A stretch of DNA of 50,408 bases from Brevibacillus gelatini (GTDB lineage Bacteria > Bacillota > Bacilli > Brevibacillales > Brevibacillaceae). This document shows positions 34,391 through 43,103 of the stretch, piece after piece. Each line of letters starts with the position of its first letter. Position 1 is the first letter of the stretch. The stretch is taken from contig NZ_RHHS01000041.1 of the NCBI RefSeq assembly GCF_003710935.1, positions 1-50,408 of the forward strand. The letters are read 5' to 3'. The notes under the pieces are model-generated. The model had not been told where the DNA came from. It did no database searches and was given only the letters and a program-made list of their open reading frames with translations. The position numbers were made by a program, and so were the translations under genes.

Positions 34391-34594
34391 ATGCTATCGA
34401 GCATCGGGATTCCCGGATTGATCTTGATTTTGATTATCGCCCTGGTCATTTTCGGACCGAGCAAGCTGCCGGAGATCGGTCGTGCCTTTGGCCGGACGCT
34501 GACGGAGTTCAAGAGTGCTGCCAAAGATTTGACCAGGGACGACGATGAGGGAAAAGACAAGGGCGCTGAGGAAGCGGTCAAACGGATCAACTAA
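34391..34594 (+). CDS. tatA: Twin-arginine translocase subunit TatA
   Basis: 67 residues. Short N-terminal membrane helix ([13 protein letters not shown]), hinge [21 protein letters not shown] and acidic tail, exactly the TatA pattern. Pore-forming subunit for the Tat substrate encoded just upstream, 20 bases away. Confidence 0.95.
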   Translation: MLSSIGIPGLILILIIALVIFGPSKLPEIGRAFGRTLTEFKSAAKDLTRDDDEGKDKGAEEAVKRIN

Positions 34595-34614
34595 TCGACG
34601 GTAATACTTTGGAG

Positions 34615-34650
34615 AAAAGGCGGTGCGTGCAAGAGGCGCACTGCCTTTTT
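34615..34650 (+). terminator. Hairpin between tatA and tatC
   Basis: Stem AAAAGGC-GGTGCG / CGCACTGCCTTTT with a nine-base loop and a T run. It may be an attenuator that makes more TatA than TatC, or a partial terminator. Confidence 0.65.
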
Positions 34651-34678
34651 GCAGCGCAGCGCGTAAGGAGGAATGTGT

Positions 34679-35380
34679 GTGAACCAAACGATGCCTGTTC
34701 TGGAGCATGTGAGTGACTTGCGCCGCAGGCTGCTGATTGTAGCAGCGACGCTGGCCGTCAGCATGGTTGTGTGCTTTTTGTTTGTCGATCACATCTATTT
34801 GGCATTGTCGAATCATTCGGGCGAAAAACTGGCGATTCTTGGCCCCGGTGATATTTTGTCGATCTACGTAAAGCTGTCTGCGGTTGGGGCGGTGGCGGTT
34901 ACGATTCCTGTCGCTGCCTACCAGGCGTGGCGTTTTGTTGTCCCGGCGCTGGAGGAGCGGGAGAGAAAAGTGGCGCTCATGTATATTCCGGCGCTGTTTC
35001 TGCTGTTTTTGTTCGGCCTGTCTTTTGCTTACTTTGTCCTGTTTCCGCTGATGTATCAGTTCGTGCTGGGGCTGTCTGCGGGCAACTTTGAGCTGGTGAT
35101 TACGGCCAATGACTACTTCACGTTCATGCTGAATCTTTGTTTGCCGTTCGGGCTTTTGTTTGAATTGCCGGTGGTGGTTCTTTTTCTCAGCCATCTGGGC
35201 ATACTGAATCCGCGTCGGCTGGCAAAAATGCGCAAGCCCGCCTACCTGGTGCTCGCGATCATTTCCATTACGATTACGCCGCCTGATTTTTTGTCCGATT
35301 TGCTGGTGATTGTGCCGCTGATCGTGCTGTACGAAATCTCCATTTCGATCTCGCGGTTCATGCATGGGAGACGCACATGA
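34679..35380 (+). CDS. tatC: Twin-arginine translocase subunit TatC
   Basis: 233 residues from GTG 34679, seven bases after AAGGAGG; an in-frame ATG six bases upstream is too close. Six membrane segments, N-terminal MPVLEHVSDLRRRLLIVA with the conserved HL-x-x-LR-x-R-type signature, and FAYF...PLMYQF and ISITITPPD motifs. It recognises the twin-arginine signal. Last gene of the phoX operon. Confidence 0.93.
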   Translation: MNQTMPVLEHVSDLRRRLLIVAATLAVSMVVCFLFVDHIYLALSNHSGEKLAILGPGDILSIYVKLSAVGAVAVTIPVAAYQAWRFVVPALEERERKVALMYIPALFLLFLFGLSFAYFVLFPLMYQFVLGLSAGNFELVITANDYFTFMLNLCLPFGLLFELPVVVLFLSHLGILNPRRLAKMRKPAYLVLAIISITITPPDFLSDLLVIVPLIVLYEISISISRFMHGRRT

Positions 35381-35428
35381 GATAATGCGCTTTCGCCGGA
35401 AAATAGGGTTGGTGAAAAAGTATCCGTA

Positions 35429-36179
35429 TCAGTGCAGCAGATCCAGAAGGTCTTGCCAACAAAGGGCAATTTGCGGTAAATACTTATTTCTTGCAAACAA
35501 AAGACTCATTTTCAGCTTGAGCGTTTCAGGAAAAATCGTTAGGCTGTTCTCCTGCTCTGCGTAGCGGTTCCAGCGGTAATTTCGTCTACTGGTCGGAGCC
35601 GATGATTGGTGTCGGTTCAACAAGAGTTCGTACAAAGGAAGAAACGGTTCAATCGTATACTGAGTATACTTTTTCATCAGATTGCGCATCACCGTCAGAT
35701 TTTTGGGCGCAATATCGCCGAAATAATAGATGCGGGCCTCCTTGGCGCGTATCTTTTTTATTTCCGAAAGATAGCCGAAGCTGGTTTCAATTTTATCCCC
35801 CTCGCCATATATTTTTCAGCTTTTGCGAACGCGGCGGGATTCCTTGCGTAGTATTCCGTTTTCATGAGCGGGTGGAGTTTCTGCAACGCTGCCTGTACCG
35901 GACTTGTTCTGGCGAGCCCTTTTTGCAGATTTTGCAGCGCCAAATGGTCGATGTGATAGCCTTCATACAGCGATAAGTTCCAACCGTATTTTTTTCGCGA
36001 GACGATCGGTGTCAACACGCCTTTTTCTACAAAAAAGCCTATTTCCTTTGCAAATTGGATATACGGGCTGGTTTCGGTTTTTTGCGCGCCCCCGATGGCA
36101 AAGACATGGTTCTGCAAGTTGACGGTATCTATCTTTTTTGGGTATGTTGCTTGAGATAAGACTCGATTGCGTTTCTCAT
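35429..36179 (-). pseudogene. Decayed JetD/DUF2220-like gene
   Basis: Only minus-strand gene seen. It starts at ATG 36179 behind AGAGGGG and reads MRNAIESYLKQHTQK, then stops; one missing A in the six-base run at 36134-36139 would continue it into IDTVNLQNHVFAIGG and on to KLKPASAIF, stop at 35758. A second shift there leads into KKIRAKEARIYYFGDIAPKN, PFLPLYELLL and LLFARNKYLPQ, ending at 35429. YYFGDI and the PFLPLYE/YLPQ patterns recall the toprim-like C-terminal domain of JetD (DUF2220) of Wadjet systems. About 250 codons remain, shorter than the family, so an internal deletion is likely too. Confidence 0.5.
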
Positions 36180-36356
36180 GACAGACCCCTCTTATCCGAT
36201 GTGTTGCCCACCGATTGTAGCCGGTTCCCTGCGGCCGGGCTTCTCAATTTTTGCTGTGAAAATGCAGCAATTACTGACGATGACAGAGAGGCAATCTCCT
36301 ATATATTTTGGGAGGTCGGGTCTAGTACCGACCAACAGAAAGAGGGGGATAAAATC

Positions 36357-36612
36357 ATGAAAAGAAGTATCAGTGCAGGGATTTGTTCACTTTTCGTAGC
36401 CGGGTCCGTCCTGGCTGGTTGCAGCAGTGAGACGGCCACCAAACCGACAGCGGAAACAACTTTTGGCGCAGGCGGAACAAATCCTCATGGATGAAATGCC
36501 CATTGTGCCTATCTACCACAATACAGAGACCTGGGTACAGAAGGAGAATGTCAAAGGTGTGCTCATTGACGGTCTCGGTTTCATTGATTGGAAATGGGCA
36601 ACCGTTGAGTAA
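36357..36612 (+). pseudogene. Remnant of an oligopeptide-binding lipoprotein (oppA-like)
   Basis: Begins with a good AGAGGGGGAT site and an intact lipoprotein signal (MKRSISAGICSLFVAGSVLA, lipobox LAGC). After about 30 codons the sequence jumps, in another frame, into a typical family-5 C terminus: LLAQAEQILMDEMPIVPIYH and NVKGVLIDGLGFIDWKWA. Some 450 central codons are missing and the frame is shifted at about 36450, so the product cannot bind peptide. A GGTCGG/CCGACC hairpin lies just upstream, at 36314-36333. Confidence 0.8.
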
Positions 36613-36624
36613 CGAGCAATATGG

Positions 36625-36656
36625 AAAACCCTGGTACATCAGTATCGGGGTTTTTT
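36625..36656 (+). terminator. Terminator of the oppA remnant
   Basis: AAAACCCTG / CGGGGTTTT stem with one mismatch or wobble, then TT. Kept from the original gene. Confidence 0.6.
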
Positions 36657-36711
36657 CGCGTCGCACAGAGAAAAGAAAAAACGAATTGTATAAAAAATTG
36701 TAAAAAACAGG

Positions 36712-36739
36712 TCGATGTTTCAAATGGACCTATTATAAT
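36712..36739 (+). promoter_or_regulatory. Possible promoter of the AraC-type gene
   Basis: TATAAT at 36734-36739 in an A/T-rich stretch; the best -35 is the poor TCGATG at 36712. Confidence 0.35.
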
Positions 36740-36802
36740 AGTGATCATGTTGCCGGGGTAGTGGTAGGGTGCTTGGGAAAGAGGATGGCTGGGGGAATCA
36801 CA

Positions 36803-37627
36803 ATGAAACTGTTTGAATTGAATTTGGGGCAAAGCAAGCTGATGATGATTCAATTTTCGCCGAAAATGGCTGATCCCAAAGTTCACGGCCACGGTTCGGA
36901 TTATCAGCTAAGCATTCCGCTGATCGGAACACCGTTTATTCAAATCAACAACCACGAGCGCAAGTTTGAAGAACGACGCTGGTGCATTACTTCTCCTGGT
37001 GAAAAGCACTACCATTACGCAAATGAAGAAGGATCGAGACTGCTGCTAATCAACCTGCAACGGTCATTTTTAGAGAAGGTGCTGACAGAGCGGCTGGAGC
37101 GGAGTGTGGATCAGCTCGACTTTGCGACCTGGGTGGAAAGCTCTGTGGAGGGCTTTAAAAAAATTGCTGCCCATGTGATGAAGCATACGCTTGATAGCTC
37201 CTTGCAGTTGGAAGAACTGCGAGAGTTTGAGTACGAGCTGGCATCCTTGCTCTTTTCGCATACCAAAGGGGCTCACTCCGATGCCTGGAGAAACGCGGCA
37301 TCGTGTACAGACCACCCTTCGCTGCGCAAAGCGATGGATTACATCCACGACGATTTTTCCAAAGAGCTGGACCTCGACACATTGTCACAGGCATCGGGTA
37401 TCAGCAAATTTTATTTAATCCGCTTGTTTAAAGAGTATGTTGGACAGACGCCCAGCCAGTACATTGCGGACTACAGGCTTCGCCAAGCGGAACGGCTGTT
37501 GCGGAAAACTCCCAATGAAGTAACGGATATTGCTTTTGAAGTAGGTTTCGGAAGCTTGAGCACATTTGAAAGGTTATTTAAAAAGAAGTACGGCATGACA
37601 GCGAGCGAATACAGAAAAAGCGTCTGA
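36803..37627 (+). CDS. AraC-family transcriptional regulator
   Basis: 274 residues from ATG 36803 (GGGGGAATC upstream); an in-frame GTG at 36761 is not preceded by a site. The N-terminal cupin-like sensor has HGHGSDYQLSIPL and SPGEKHYHYANEE. The C-terminal double helix-turn-helix (about 180-272) has LSQASGISKFYLIRLFKEYV and VTDIAFEVGFGSLSTFERLF. Effector unknown. It is followed by a terminator and then an MFS transporter, which it may control. Confidence 0.9.
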   Translation: MKLFELNLGQSKLMMIQFSPKMADPKVHGHGSDYQLSIPLIGTPFIQINNHERKFEERRWCITSPGEKHYHYANEEGSRLLLINLQRSFLEKVLTERLERSVDQLDFATWVESSVEGFKKIAAHVMKHTLDSSLQLEELREFEYELASLLFSHTKGAHSDAWRNAASCTDHPSLRKAMDYIHDDFSKELDLDTLSQASGISKFYLIRLFKEYVGQTPSQYIADYRLRQAERLLRKTPNEVTDIAFEVGFGSLSTFERLFKKKYGMTASEYRKSV

Positions 37628-37653
37628 TTCAATCAATGCACATCATGGCCAGG

Positions 37654-37697
37654 AAGCAGTTTGATGGGAGAGATCCCTCAAACTGCTTTTGTATTTT
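37654..37697 (+). terminator. Terminator of the AraC-type gene
   Basis: AAGCAGTTTGATGGGA / TCCCTCAAACTGCTT with a GAGA loop, then TTGTATTTT. Strong. Confidence 0.85.
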
Positions 37698-37809
37698 ATT
37701 GCCTCTCACTTATTGCTGCAATTACTCCTGCAATTGCTGAAGAGTCCATTTCCCCATCTTGCGCTATAGTAACGGAGGAATTGGCAGTATACTTCGGGGA
37801 AAAGAGCAG

Positions 37810-39045
37810 GTGGTTCAGGTGGCAAGGTTTCATCCCATCGTCTGGTGTATGATAGCGGGAACGTTCTTGTCCAGAGCGGCGACATATATGACGATGCCTT
37901 TTTTGGCAATTTACCTATACAAAAGCAAAGGAATCGAAGCGGATATTACGGGAGCGATTATTGGCGTGAGCTTTCTGGTCGGTACCTTTAGCAGCTTCCT
38001 GGGAGGTGTCTGGTCTGACAGATACGGACGTTATCCCGTCATGATTGTTTCCTTGCTGGGGTGGTGTCTGACATTCGTTGGCTATGCCTTTACGGAATCG
38101 ATCACGAGCTTCTTTTTGATAAGCGGACTGAATGGATTTTTTCGGAATATTTTTGAGCCTACGTCCAAGGCACTGCTATCCGACATCACGAAGCCGGAAG
38201 ATCAACTGGCCGTGTTCCACACCCGGTATTTTGCCATCAATGCCGGGGCCGCGCTTGGGCCGATTGCCGGTGTCTATCTGGGGAGCGCCGAGTCGACAGC
38301 GCCATTTTTTCTCACAGCAGGTACCTATGCGGCATTCCTCGTACTGGTCTTGCTCCTGAAAGGAATGTACCCGCAGGCGTCCGCAAATCGCGTACAGTCG
38401 GAGCGCATTGGTCTTCGGCAGGCATTCGGTGTGGTTCTGCGGGACAGCGTATTCCGCTATTTTTTGATAGGCACGATGTTCCTGACGGCCGCATACGCCC
38501 AGATGGAATCAACCTTGGCCCAGTACATGGGAAACGCACCAGGGTTTGTGAACGGGGTACATCTTTTCTCTGTGCTGGTCACGACGAACACGGTTGCCGT
38601 GATGTTATTGCAAGTGCCGGTCATGCGACTTGCCCGCAAATTTTCTTCCATGGCTTGCATACAGGCTGGCAGCGTCTTTCTTGCTCTTGCTTTGCTTGGG
38701 TTTGGCTTATTTCATTCCCCTTTCCTGCTCATCCTGTCCATGATCTTGTTTACGGTAGGGGAATTGCTAAGTTTTGTGATGGCAGAAGTGGTGATTCAAG
38801 AGATCGCACCGGAGCGTCTTCGCGGCACGTACTTCGGAGCAAGCGGATTTCAGTTTATTGGCCAAGGTATGGGACCTTGGTTTGGCGGTGTGCTTCTCAA
38901 GCTTTTTGGCTTTTCGCAAGGTGGCATCGTTTTCGGTTTGTTGATGGTGACAACGCTGTTGGCGATGCCTATGTTTGTCGCTGCACAAAGGCAGCAGATG
39001 CGAGCAAAACCGGTGAAAGTGAACGGAGATAGCAAGACAGCCTGA
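37810..39045 (+). CDS. MFS transporter
   Basis: 411 residues from GTG 37810, eight bases after GGGGA; an in-frame TTG at 37759 gives 17 more residues without a site. About 12 membrane segments. The loop after helix 2 reads GGVWSDRYGRYPVMI, the MFS motif A (G-x-x-x-D-R-x-G-R). Resembles multidrug-type DHA1 transporters; substrate unknown. Confidence 0.85.
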   Translation: MVQVARFHPIVWCMIAGTFLSRAATYMTMPFLAIYLYKSKGIEADITGAIIGVSFLVGTFSSFLGGVWSDRYGRYPVMIVSLLGWCLTFVGYAFTESITSFFLISGLNGFFRNIFEPTSKALLSDITKPEDQLAVFHTRYFAINAGAALGPIAGVYLGSAESTAPFFLTAGTYAAFLVLVLLLKGMYPQASANRVQSERIGLRQAFGVVLRDSVFRYFLIGTMFLTAAYAQMESTLAQYMGNAPGFVNGVHLFSVLVTTNTVAVMLLQVPVMRLARKFSSMACIQAGSVFLALALLGFGLFHSPFLLILSMILFTVGELLSFVMAEVVIQEIAPERLRGTYFGASGFQFIGQGMGPWFGGVLLKLFGFSQGGIVFGLLMVTTLLAMPMFVAAQRQQMRAKPVKVNGDSKTA

Positions 39046-39072
39046 TTGCATACATAGACAAGGACAGGCATG

Positions 39073-39107
39073 CTGCTCAGGGGAAAAATCCTCTGAGCAC
39101 ATTTTTT
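39073..39107 (+). terminator. Terminator of the MFS gene
   Basis: TGCTCAGGGGA / TCCTCTGAGCA, one G-T pair, AAAA loop, then CATTTTTT. Confidence 0.85.
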
Positions 39108-39238
39108 GCACAACTTCATGGGGTAAATTCGTTCTAACTGTCCAAAATGAAACTGTTGTAAAGTAGAGGCATAAAGACGGGGCAAGACAACGTCTGGTGC
39201 AACAAAATGTGCATGATTTTGTGCTAAGGGTGGCCACC

Positions 39239-41305
39239 ATGTTAGACAAAAGAGCAATGCAAATGTTGCAGCTTTTTGTGCAGTCCCATCATACCTTGTC
39301 CGTCAAGGAACTGATGGAGCAGTTCTCGATTTCGCGCAGAACGTTGTACTACGATATTCAGAAAATCAACGACTGGCTCAAGCAAGCAGGGCTTCAGCAG
39401 ATTCAGCACATCTATGCGAAAGGGTTTTACCTGGACGCGGCGAGCAGGCAGGCAGCGGGCCGGATCATCGGGGAAAACAAGCCGGATGTGCTGGTGCTGC
39501 GTGCAGCGGACAGGCAAGTCTACTTGCTCTTGTACGTGCTGCTCGCGGACGAGAGGATCACCACGCAAGTGTGCATGGACAAAACAGGCGTCAGCCGCAA
39601 TACCATTTTGCACGATCTGAAAAGCGTCAAAGAGGACGTGGAAAAGCATGGCCTGCAGCTCGCATACTCCTACGCAGACGGCTACGAAATTACCGGGGAT
39701 GAGCTGACCATCCGCAACCTGCTAAGCCACCATGTCCATTCCCTGGTGCATGAAGGGCAGGAGTCGCTGCTCAAGGATTTGCTGGGCGGGGAGAAGGTCG
39801 TTCCGAATCCCGACGCTATCCTGCAATGGTTAAGCGATTGCGAAAAGCAACTGGAGGTGCAGTTTGCCGAGGATGCGACGAAGCCTTTGAGCTATCTTTT
39901 TCCCTGCTATATAAAACGGATTGGAAACGGGCATACGGTTGCCTTTCCCCAGCGGCAAATCAGTCCGATCATGGAGACGAGGCATTACGAGGCCGTCCAG
40001 GCGCTGGTGCGCACCTTGCCGCTGGAACTGCCGCATGATGAAGCCTGCTACCTGACTACGCTGCTGCTCAGCGCGAAGGTCAATGAATTCGGGCAGGCAG
40101 CGAAGTCGAACGAGATTCCTGCGCTGCGGCAGGCGATCGCGGAAATGGTTGATCTGTTTGAGGTCCGCGCTTGCGTCGTCTTCGACCAGCGCGCGCAACT
40201 GGAGCACAATCTGTACCTCCATCTGCAGCCTGCCTACTATCGGTTTCTGTACGACATCGAAGTGACGAATCCGATCAAGGAAATGATTCAGCGCCAGTAC
40301 CGAGATATTTACGAGCTGACGAAAAAAAGCGTGCAGCCATTGGAAAAGCTGATTGGCAAGACGATCAGCGACGACGAGATCGCCTATATTACGGTTCACT
40401 TCGGAGGCTGGATGCGCTGGCAGGGGATCACCGCCACCTCTCTGCGGCGGGTGTTGCTGGTGTGCGCGAATGGCGTGGGCACATCGCGGATTTTGACCCA
40501 GCAGCTGGAAGGGCTGTTTTCCAACATCGATCTGCAAGGGCCGATCACTCTGCGGCAGTATGAGCAGTTTCACGAAGACGTCGACCTCGTCGTCTCAACC
40601 ACGAAAATCGCGAATCCACGCCATCGCATCATTTTGGTCAACCCAATTTTGACAGATCGGGACAAAGTTCAACTGCTCCATCAAATGGAAACGCTTTCGG
40701 GTAACACACCCGCCCACATCACCGCGCAGACGATCCTGAGTATCGTCAAAAAATATGCGGTCGTAGAGAACGAACATCAGCTGACAGAGGAAATCCAACA
40801 AGTGCTGCAACAGCAGAAACAGCTGAAGAGGGAGAGAAAACCAATGCTTGACGAGTTGCTGCAAGACGAGTTTATCCAGCTGAAGGACAGCGTGCGCGAC
40901 TGGCGGGAAGCGATCCGCATCGCCTCCGAACCGCTGTTGAACAGCGGCTCCATCACAGAGGCGTACGTGCAGGCGATGATCGCCAATGTGGAGGAACACG
41001 GACCCTATGTGGTAATCGCACCCAAGGTGGCGCTGCCGCACGCAAGACCGGAGCAAGGGGTTCAGCGGGTGGGGATGAGCTTGCTCCGCTTGAAACAGCC
41101 GGTTTCTTTTTCGGAAACGGAGCAGCGGGAAGCACAGCTCATCATCGTACTGGCGGCTGTCGATAACGAAACCCATCTAAAAGCGCTGTCCCAGCTGTCC
41201 ATGATGCTGTCGGAAGAAGACAACATCGACAAGCTGATCGACGCGGCAGACAAGGAGACGATCCTTGGTTACATCACTGCGTATTCCAAAAACAGGGGGA
41301 ATTGA
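39239..41305 (+). CDS. MtlR/BglG-type PTS regulator with HTH, PRD, EIIB and EIIA domains
   Basis: 688 residues from ATG 39239, five bases after AAGGGTGG. Order: DeoR-type helix-turn-helix (1-60, LSVKELMEQFSISRRTLYYD), a second HTH (about 90-150, GVSRNTILHDLK), two PTS regulation domains (about 180-400, the second with NPIKEMIQRQYRDIYEL), an EIIB-like domain with Cys409 in LLVCANGVGTSR and an EIIA type 2 domain (about 545-685) with His601 in VALPHARPE. The architecture is that of MtlR. Three bases before the EIIB gene, so it should control the PTS. It may also supply EIIA activity, since no other EIIA is here. Confidence 0.9.
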   Translation: MLDKRAMQMLQLFVQSHHTLSVKELMEQFSISRRTLYYDIQKINDWLKQAGLQQIQHIYAKGFYLDAASRQAAGRIIGENKPDVLVLRAADRQVYLLLYVLLADERITTQVCMDKTGVSRNTILHDLKSVKEDVEKHGLQLAYSYADGYEITGDELTIRNLLSHHVHSLVHEGQESLLKDLLGGEKVVPNPDAILQWLSDCEKQLEVQFAEDATKPLSYLFPCYIKRIGNGHTVAFPQRQISPIMETRHYEAVQALVRTLPLELPHDEACYLTTLLLSAKVNEFGQAAKSNEIPALRQAIAEMVDLFEVRACVVFDQRAQLEHNLYLHLQPAYYRFLYDIEVTNPIKEMIQRQYRDIYELTKKSVQPLEKLIGKTISDDEIAYITVHFGGWMRWQGITATSLRRVLLVCANGVGTSRILTQQLEGLFSNIDLQGPITLRQYEQFHEDVDLVVSTTKIANPRHRIILVNPILTDRDKVQLLHQMETLSGNTPAHITAQTILSIVKKYAVVENEHQLTEEIQQVLQQQKQLKRERKPMLDELLQDEFIQLKDSVRDWREAIRIASEPLLNSGSITEAYVQAMIANVEEHGPYVVIAPKVALPHARPEQGVQRVGMSLLRLKQPVSFSETEQREAQLIIVLAAVDNETHLKALSQLSMMLSEEDNIDKLIDAADKETILGYITAYSKNRGN

Positions 41306-41308
41306 ATC

Positions 41309-41584
41309 ATGAAAAAGATTTTGGTCGTTTGCGGAAACGGATTGGGCAGCAGTTTCATCGTAGAGATGAACGTGAAAAAGATTTTGGGCGAACTGGGCAT
41401 CCAGGCAGAAGTTTCCCATACCGACCTGGCTACGAGCAAAACCGAGAGCGCTGACGTGTACCTTGGCTCGAAAGACATCGTCGGTCAGCTGGAAGACGGC
41501 AAACGGTATGTGATCGGCCTGCAAAACATCCTGAACCAGTCTGAAATCAAGGAAGCACTCCAACAATACTTCACGAAGGAATGA
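41309..41584 (+). CDS. ulaB: PTS EIIB component, ascorbate/lactose-type (UlaB/SgaB-like)
   Basis: 91 residues: KKILVVCGNGLGSSFIVEMN with the phosphorylated Cys8 and a P-loop of the EIIB-lactose/ascorbate fold, then AEVSHTDLATSKTESADVY. It passes phosphate to the sugar during uptake. Located between its regulator and EIIC; six bases separate it from the next gene. Confidence 0.88.
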   Translation: MKKILVVCGNGLGSSFIVEMNVKKILGELGIQAEVSHTDLATSKTESADVYLGSKDIVGQLEDGKRYVIGLQNILNQSEIKEALQQYFTKE

Positions 41585-41590
41585 TGAGCG

Positions 41591-42853
41591 ATGCTCGACG
41601 TGATTATGAAAGATATTTTGGGAACTCCCGCGATTCTGGTAGGCTTGTTCGCCCTGGTCGGGCTGCTCTTGCAAAGAAAAGGCATCACGGATGTTGTATC
41701 GGGAACCTTGAAGACAATCATGGGGTTCCTGATCCTGGGTGCCGGTGCAGGCATACTGATTGGCGCACTCGGCTCATTCGGGAGCATGTTCGACAAGGCG
41801 TTTCAGATTCAAGGTGTTATTCCTAACAATGAAGCGATTGTAGCGCTGGCACAGCAAACCTTCGGCGCGGAAACGGCTATGATTATGCTGTTCGGGATGG
41901 TTGTCAACATCCTGCTGGCCCGCTTTACGCCGTTCAAGTACATCTTTCTGACTGGTCACCATACCATGTTCATGGCGTGCATGATCGCCGTCATCCTGTC
42001 GACTGGCGGTGTCAAAGGCTTCCCGTTGGTACTCATCGGTTCGATTATTCTCGGAGCCTTGATGGTCCTGTCTCCTGCCATGCTGCAACCGTTCATGCGC
42101 AAAATTACAGGTACCAATGACATTGCCATGGGTCACTTCGGCTCCATCGGTTATCTGGTCGCAGGTGCGATCGGAAAAGTGGTGGGCAATCCGGAAAAAT
42201 CGACAGAAGATATCAAAGTGCCAAAATCGCTCGGCTTTTTGCGGGATACGTCGGTGTCAGTCTCGCTGACCATGACTGTACTGTTTTTCATCGTAGCGAT
42301 CGCGGCAGGTCCCGGCTACGTAGAAAAAGAGCTTAGCGCAGGTCAAAACTACCTGGTTTATGCCGTACTGCAAGCGATTACGTTTGCAGCAGGGGTATAC
42401 ATCGTCCTGGCAGGGGTACGCATCCTGCTCGCGGAGATCGTTCCTGCCTTCAAAGGGATTGCAGAGAAAGTGGTGCCCAATGCCATCCCGGCGCTGGACT
42501 GCCCGACGGTCTTTCCGTTTGCGTCCAATGCCGTCATCATCGGATTTTTCGTCAGCTTCGTAGCAGGGCTGATCTCGATGTTCCTGCTGCCGTTGTTCGG
42601 TCTGAAAGTCATCGTGCCTGGTCTTGTCCCGCACTTCTTTACGGGTGCAGCAGCCGGGGTGTTCGGAAATGCGACGGGCGGACGCCGCGGCGCCATTGCC
42701 GGGGCATTCGTAAACGGCCTTCTTATCAGCTTCCTGCCAGCCCTGCTGCTGCCGGTCCTTGGCTCGCTCGGGTTTGAAGGAACGACCTTCGGAGACGCGG
42801 ACTTCGGGGTTGTCGGAATTGTTTTGGGGAAAATCGTCGCCTTGTTTAACTAA
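41591..42853 (+). CDS. ulaA: PTS EIIC component, ascorbate family (UlaA/SgaT-like)
   Basis: 420 residues, about ten membrane segments. SgaT/UlaA family marks: GFLILGAGAGILIGALGSF, LLARFTPFKYIFLTGHHTMF, PALDCPTVFPFASNAVIIGF and HFFTGAAAGVFGNATGGRRG. It is shorter than E. coli UlaA. The substrate may be ascorbate or another sugar acid or pentitol, because no catabolic gene accompanies it. Confidence 0.88.
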   Translation: MLDVIMKDILGTPAILVGLFALVGLLLQRKGITDVVSGTLKTIMGFLILGAGAGILIGALGSFGSMFDKAFQIQGVIPNNEAIVALAQQTFGAETAMIMLFGMVVNILLARFTPFKYIFLTGHHTMFMACMIAVILSTGGVKGFPLVLIGSIILGALMVLSPAMLQPFMRKITGTNDIAMGHFGSIGYLVAGAIGKVVGNPEKSTEDIKVPKSLGFLRDTSVSVSLTMTVLFFIVAIAAGPGYVEKELSAGQNYLVYAVLQAITFAAGVYIVLAGVRILLAEIVPAFKGIAEKVVPNAIPALDCPTVFPFASNAVIIGFFVSFVAGLISMFLLPLFGLKVIVPGLVPHFFTGAAAGVFGNATGGRRGAIAGAFVNGLLISFLPALLLPVLGSLGFEGTTFGDADFGVVGIVLGKIVALFN

Positions 42854-42873
42854 AGCATGCATAGGTAAAGAAA

Positions 42874-42927
42874 AGCAGCGGCTGTCTTGGACCTTCGTTT
42901 CTGGTCCGAGAGCAGCCGCTGTTTTTT
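42874..42927 (+). terminator. Strong terminator after the PTS
   Basis: A stem of some 20 pairs: CAGCGGCTGTCTTGGACC / GGTCCGAGAGCAGCCGCTG with small bulges, eight-base loop, then TTTTTT. Confidence 0.9.
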
Positions 42928-43063
42928 CGCTACAACTATCGCTGCCAGTTCTTCTTGCCCGCACGAAAAATGGCCTGCCCGAGTTGGCACCGCTGGCAGG
43001 GTATGCGACACGTTTCATACATGGAAAACGCGCTCGGGAAACTGCGCTTTCGCCGAAAAATAT

Positions 43064-43071
43064 GGTATGAT
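43064..43071 (+). promoter_or_regulatory. Extended -10 promoter of pabC
   Basis: TGGTATGAT with TATGAT at 43066-43071 and a weak TGCGCT at the -35 place. 32 bases before pabC; needed because pabC has lost its link to pabA. Confidence 0.45.
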
Positions 43072-43103
43072 GCTCTCGACTATGTTATCGGGAGAGGGCA
43101 AAG

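Noticed and set aside
35602..36122. Plus-strand frames in the gap after tatC as genes.
   Set aside because: Cys/Phe/Arg-rich products without ribosome sites; the minus strand gives a sensible, though broken, protein.
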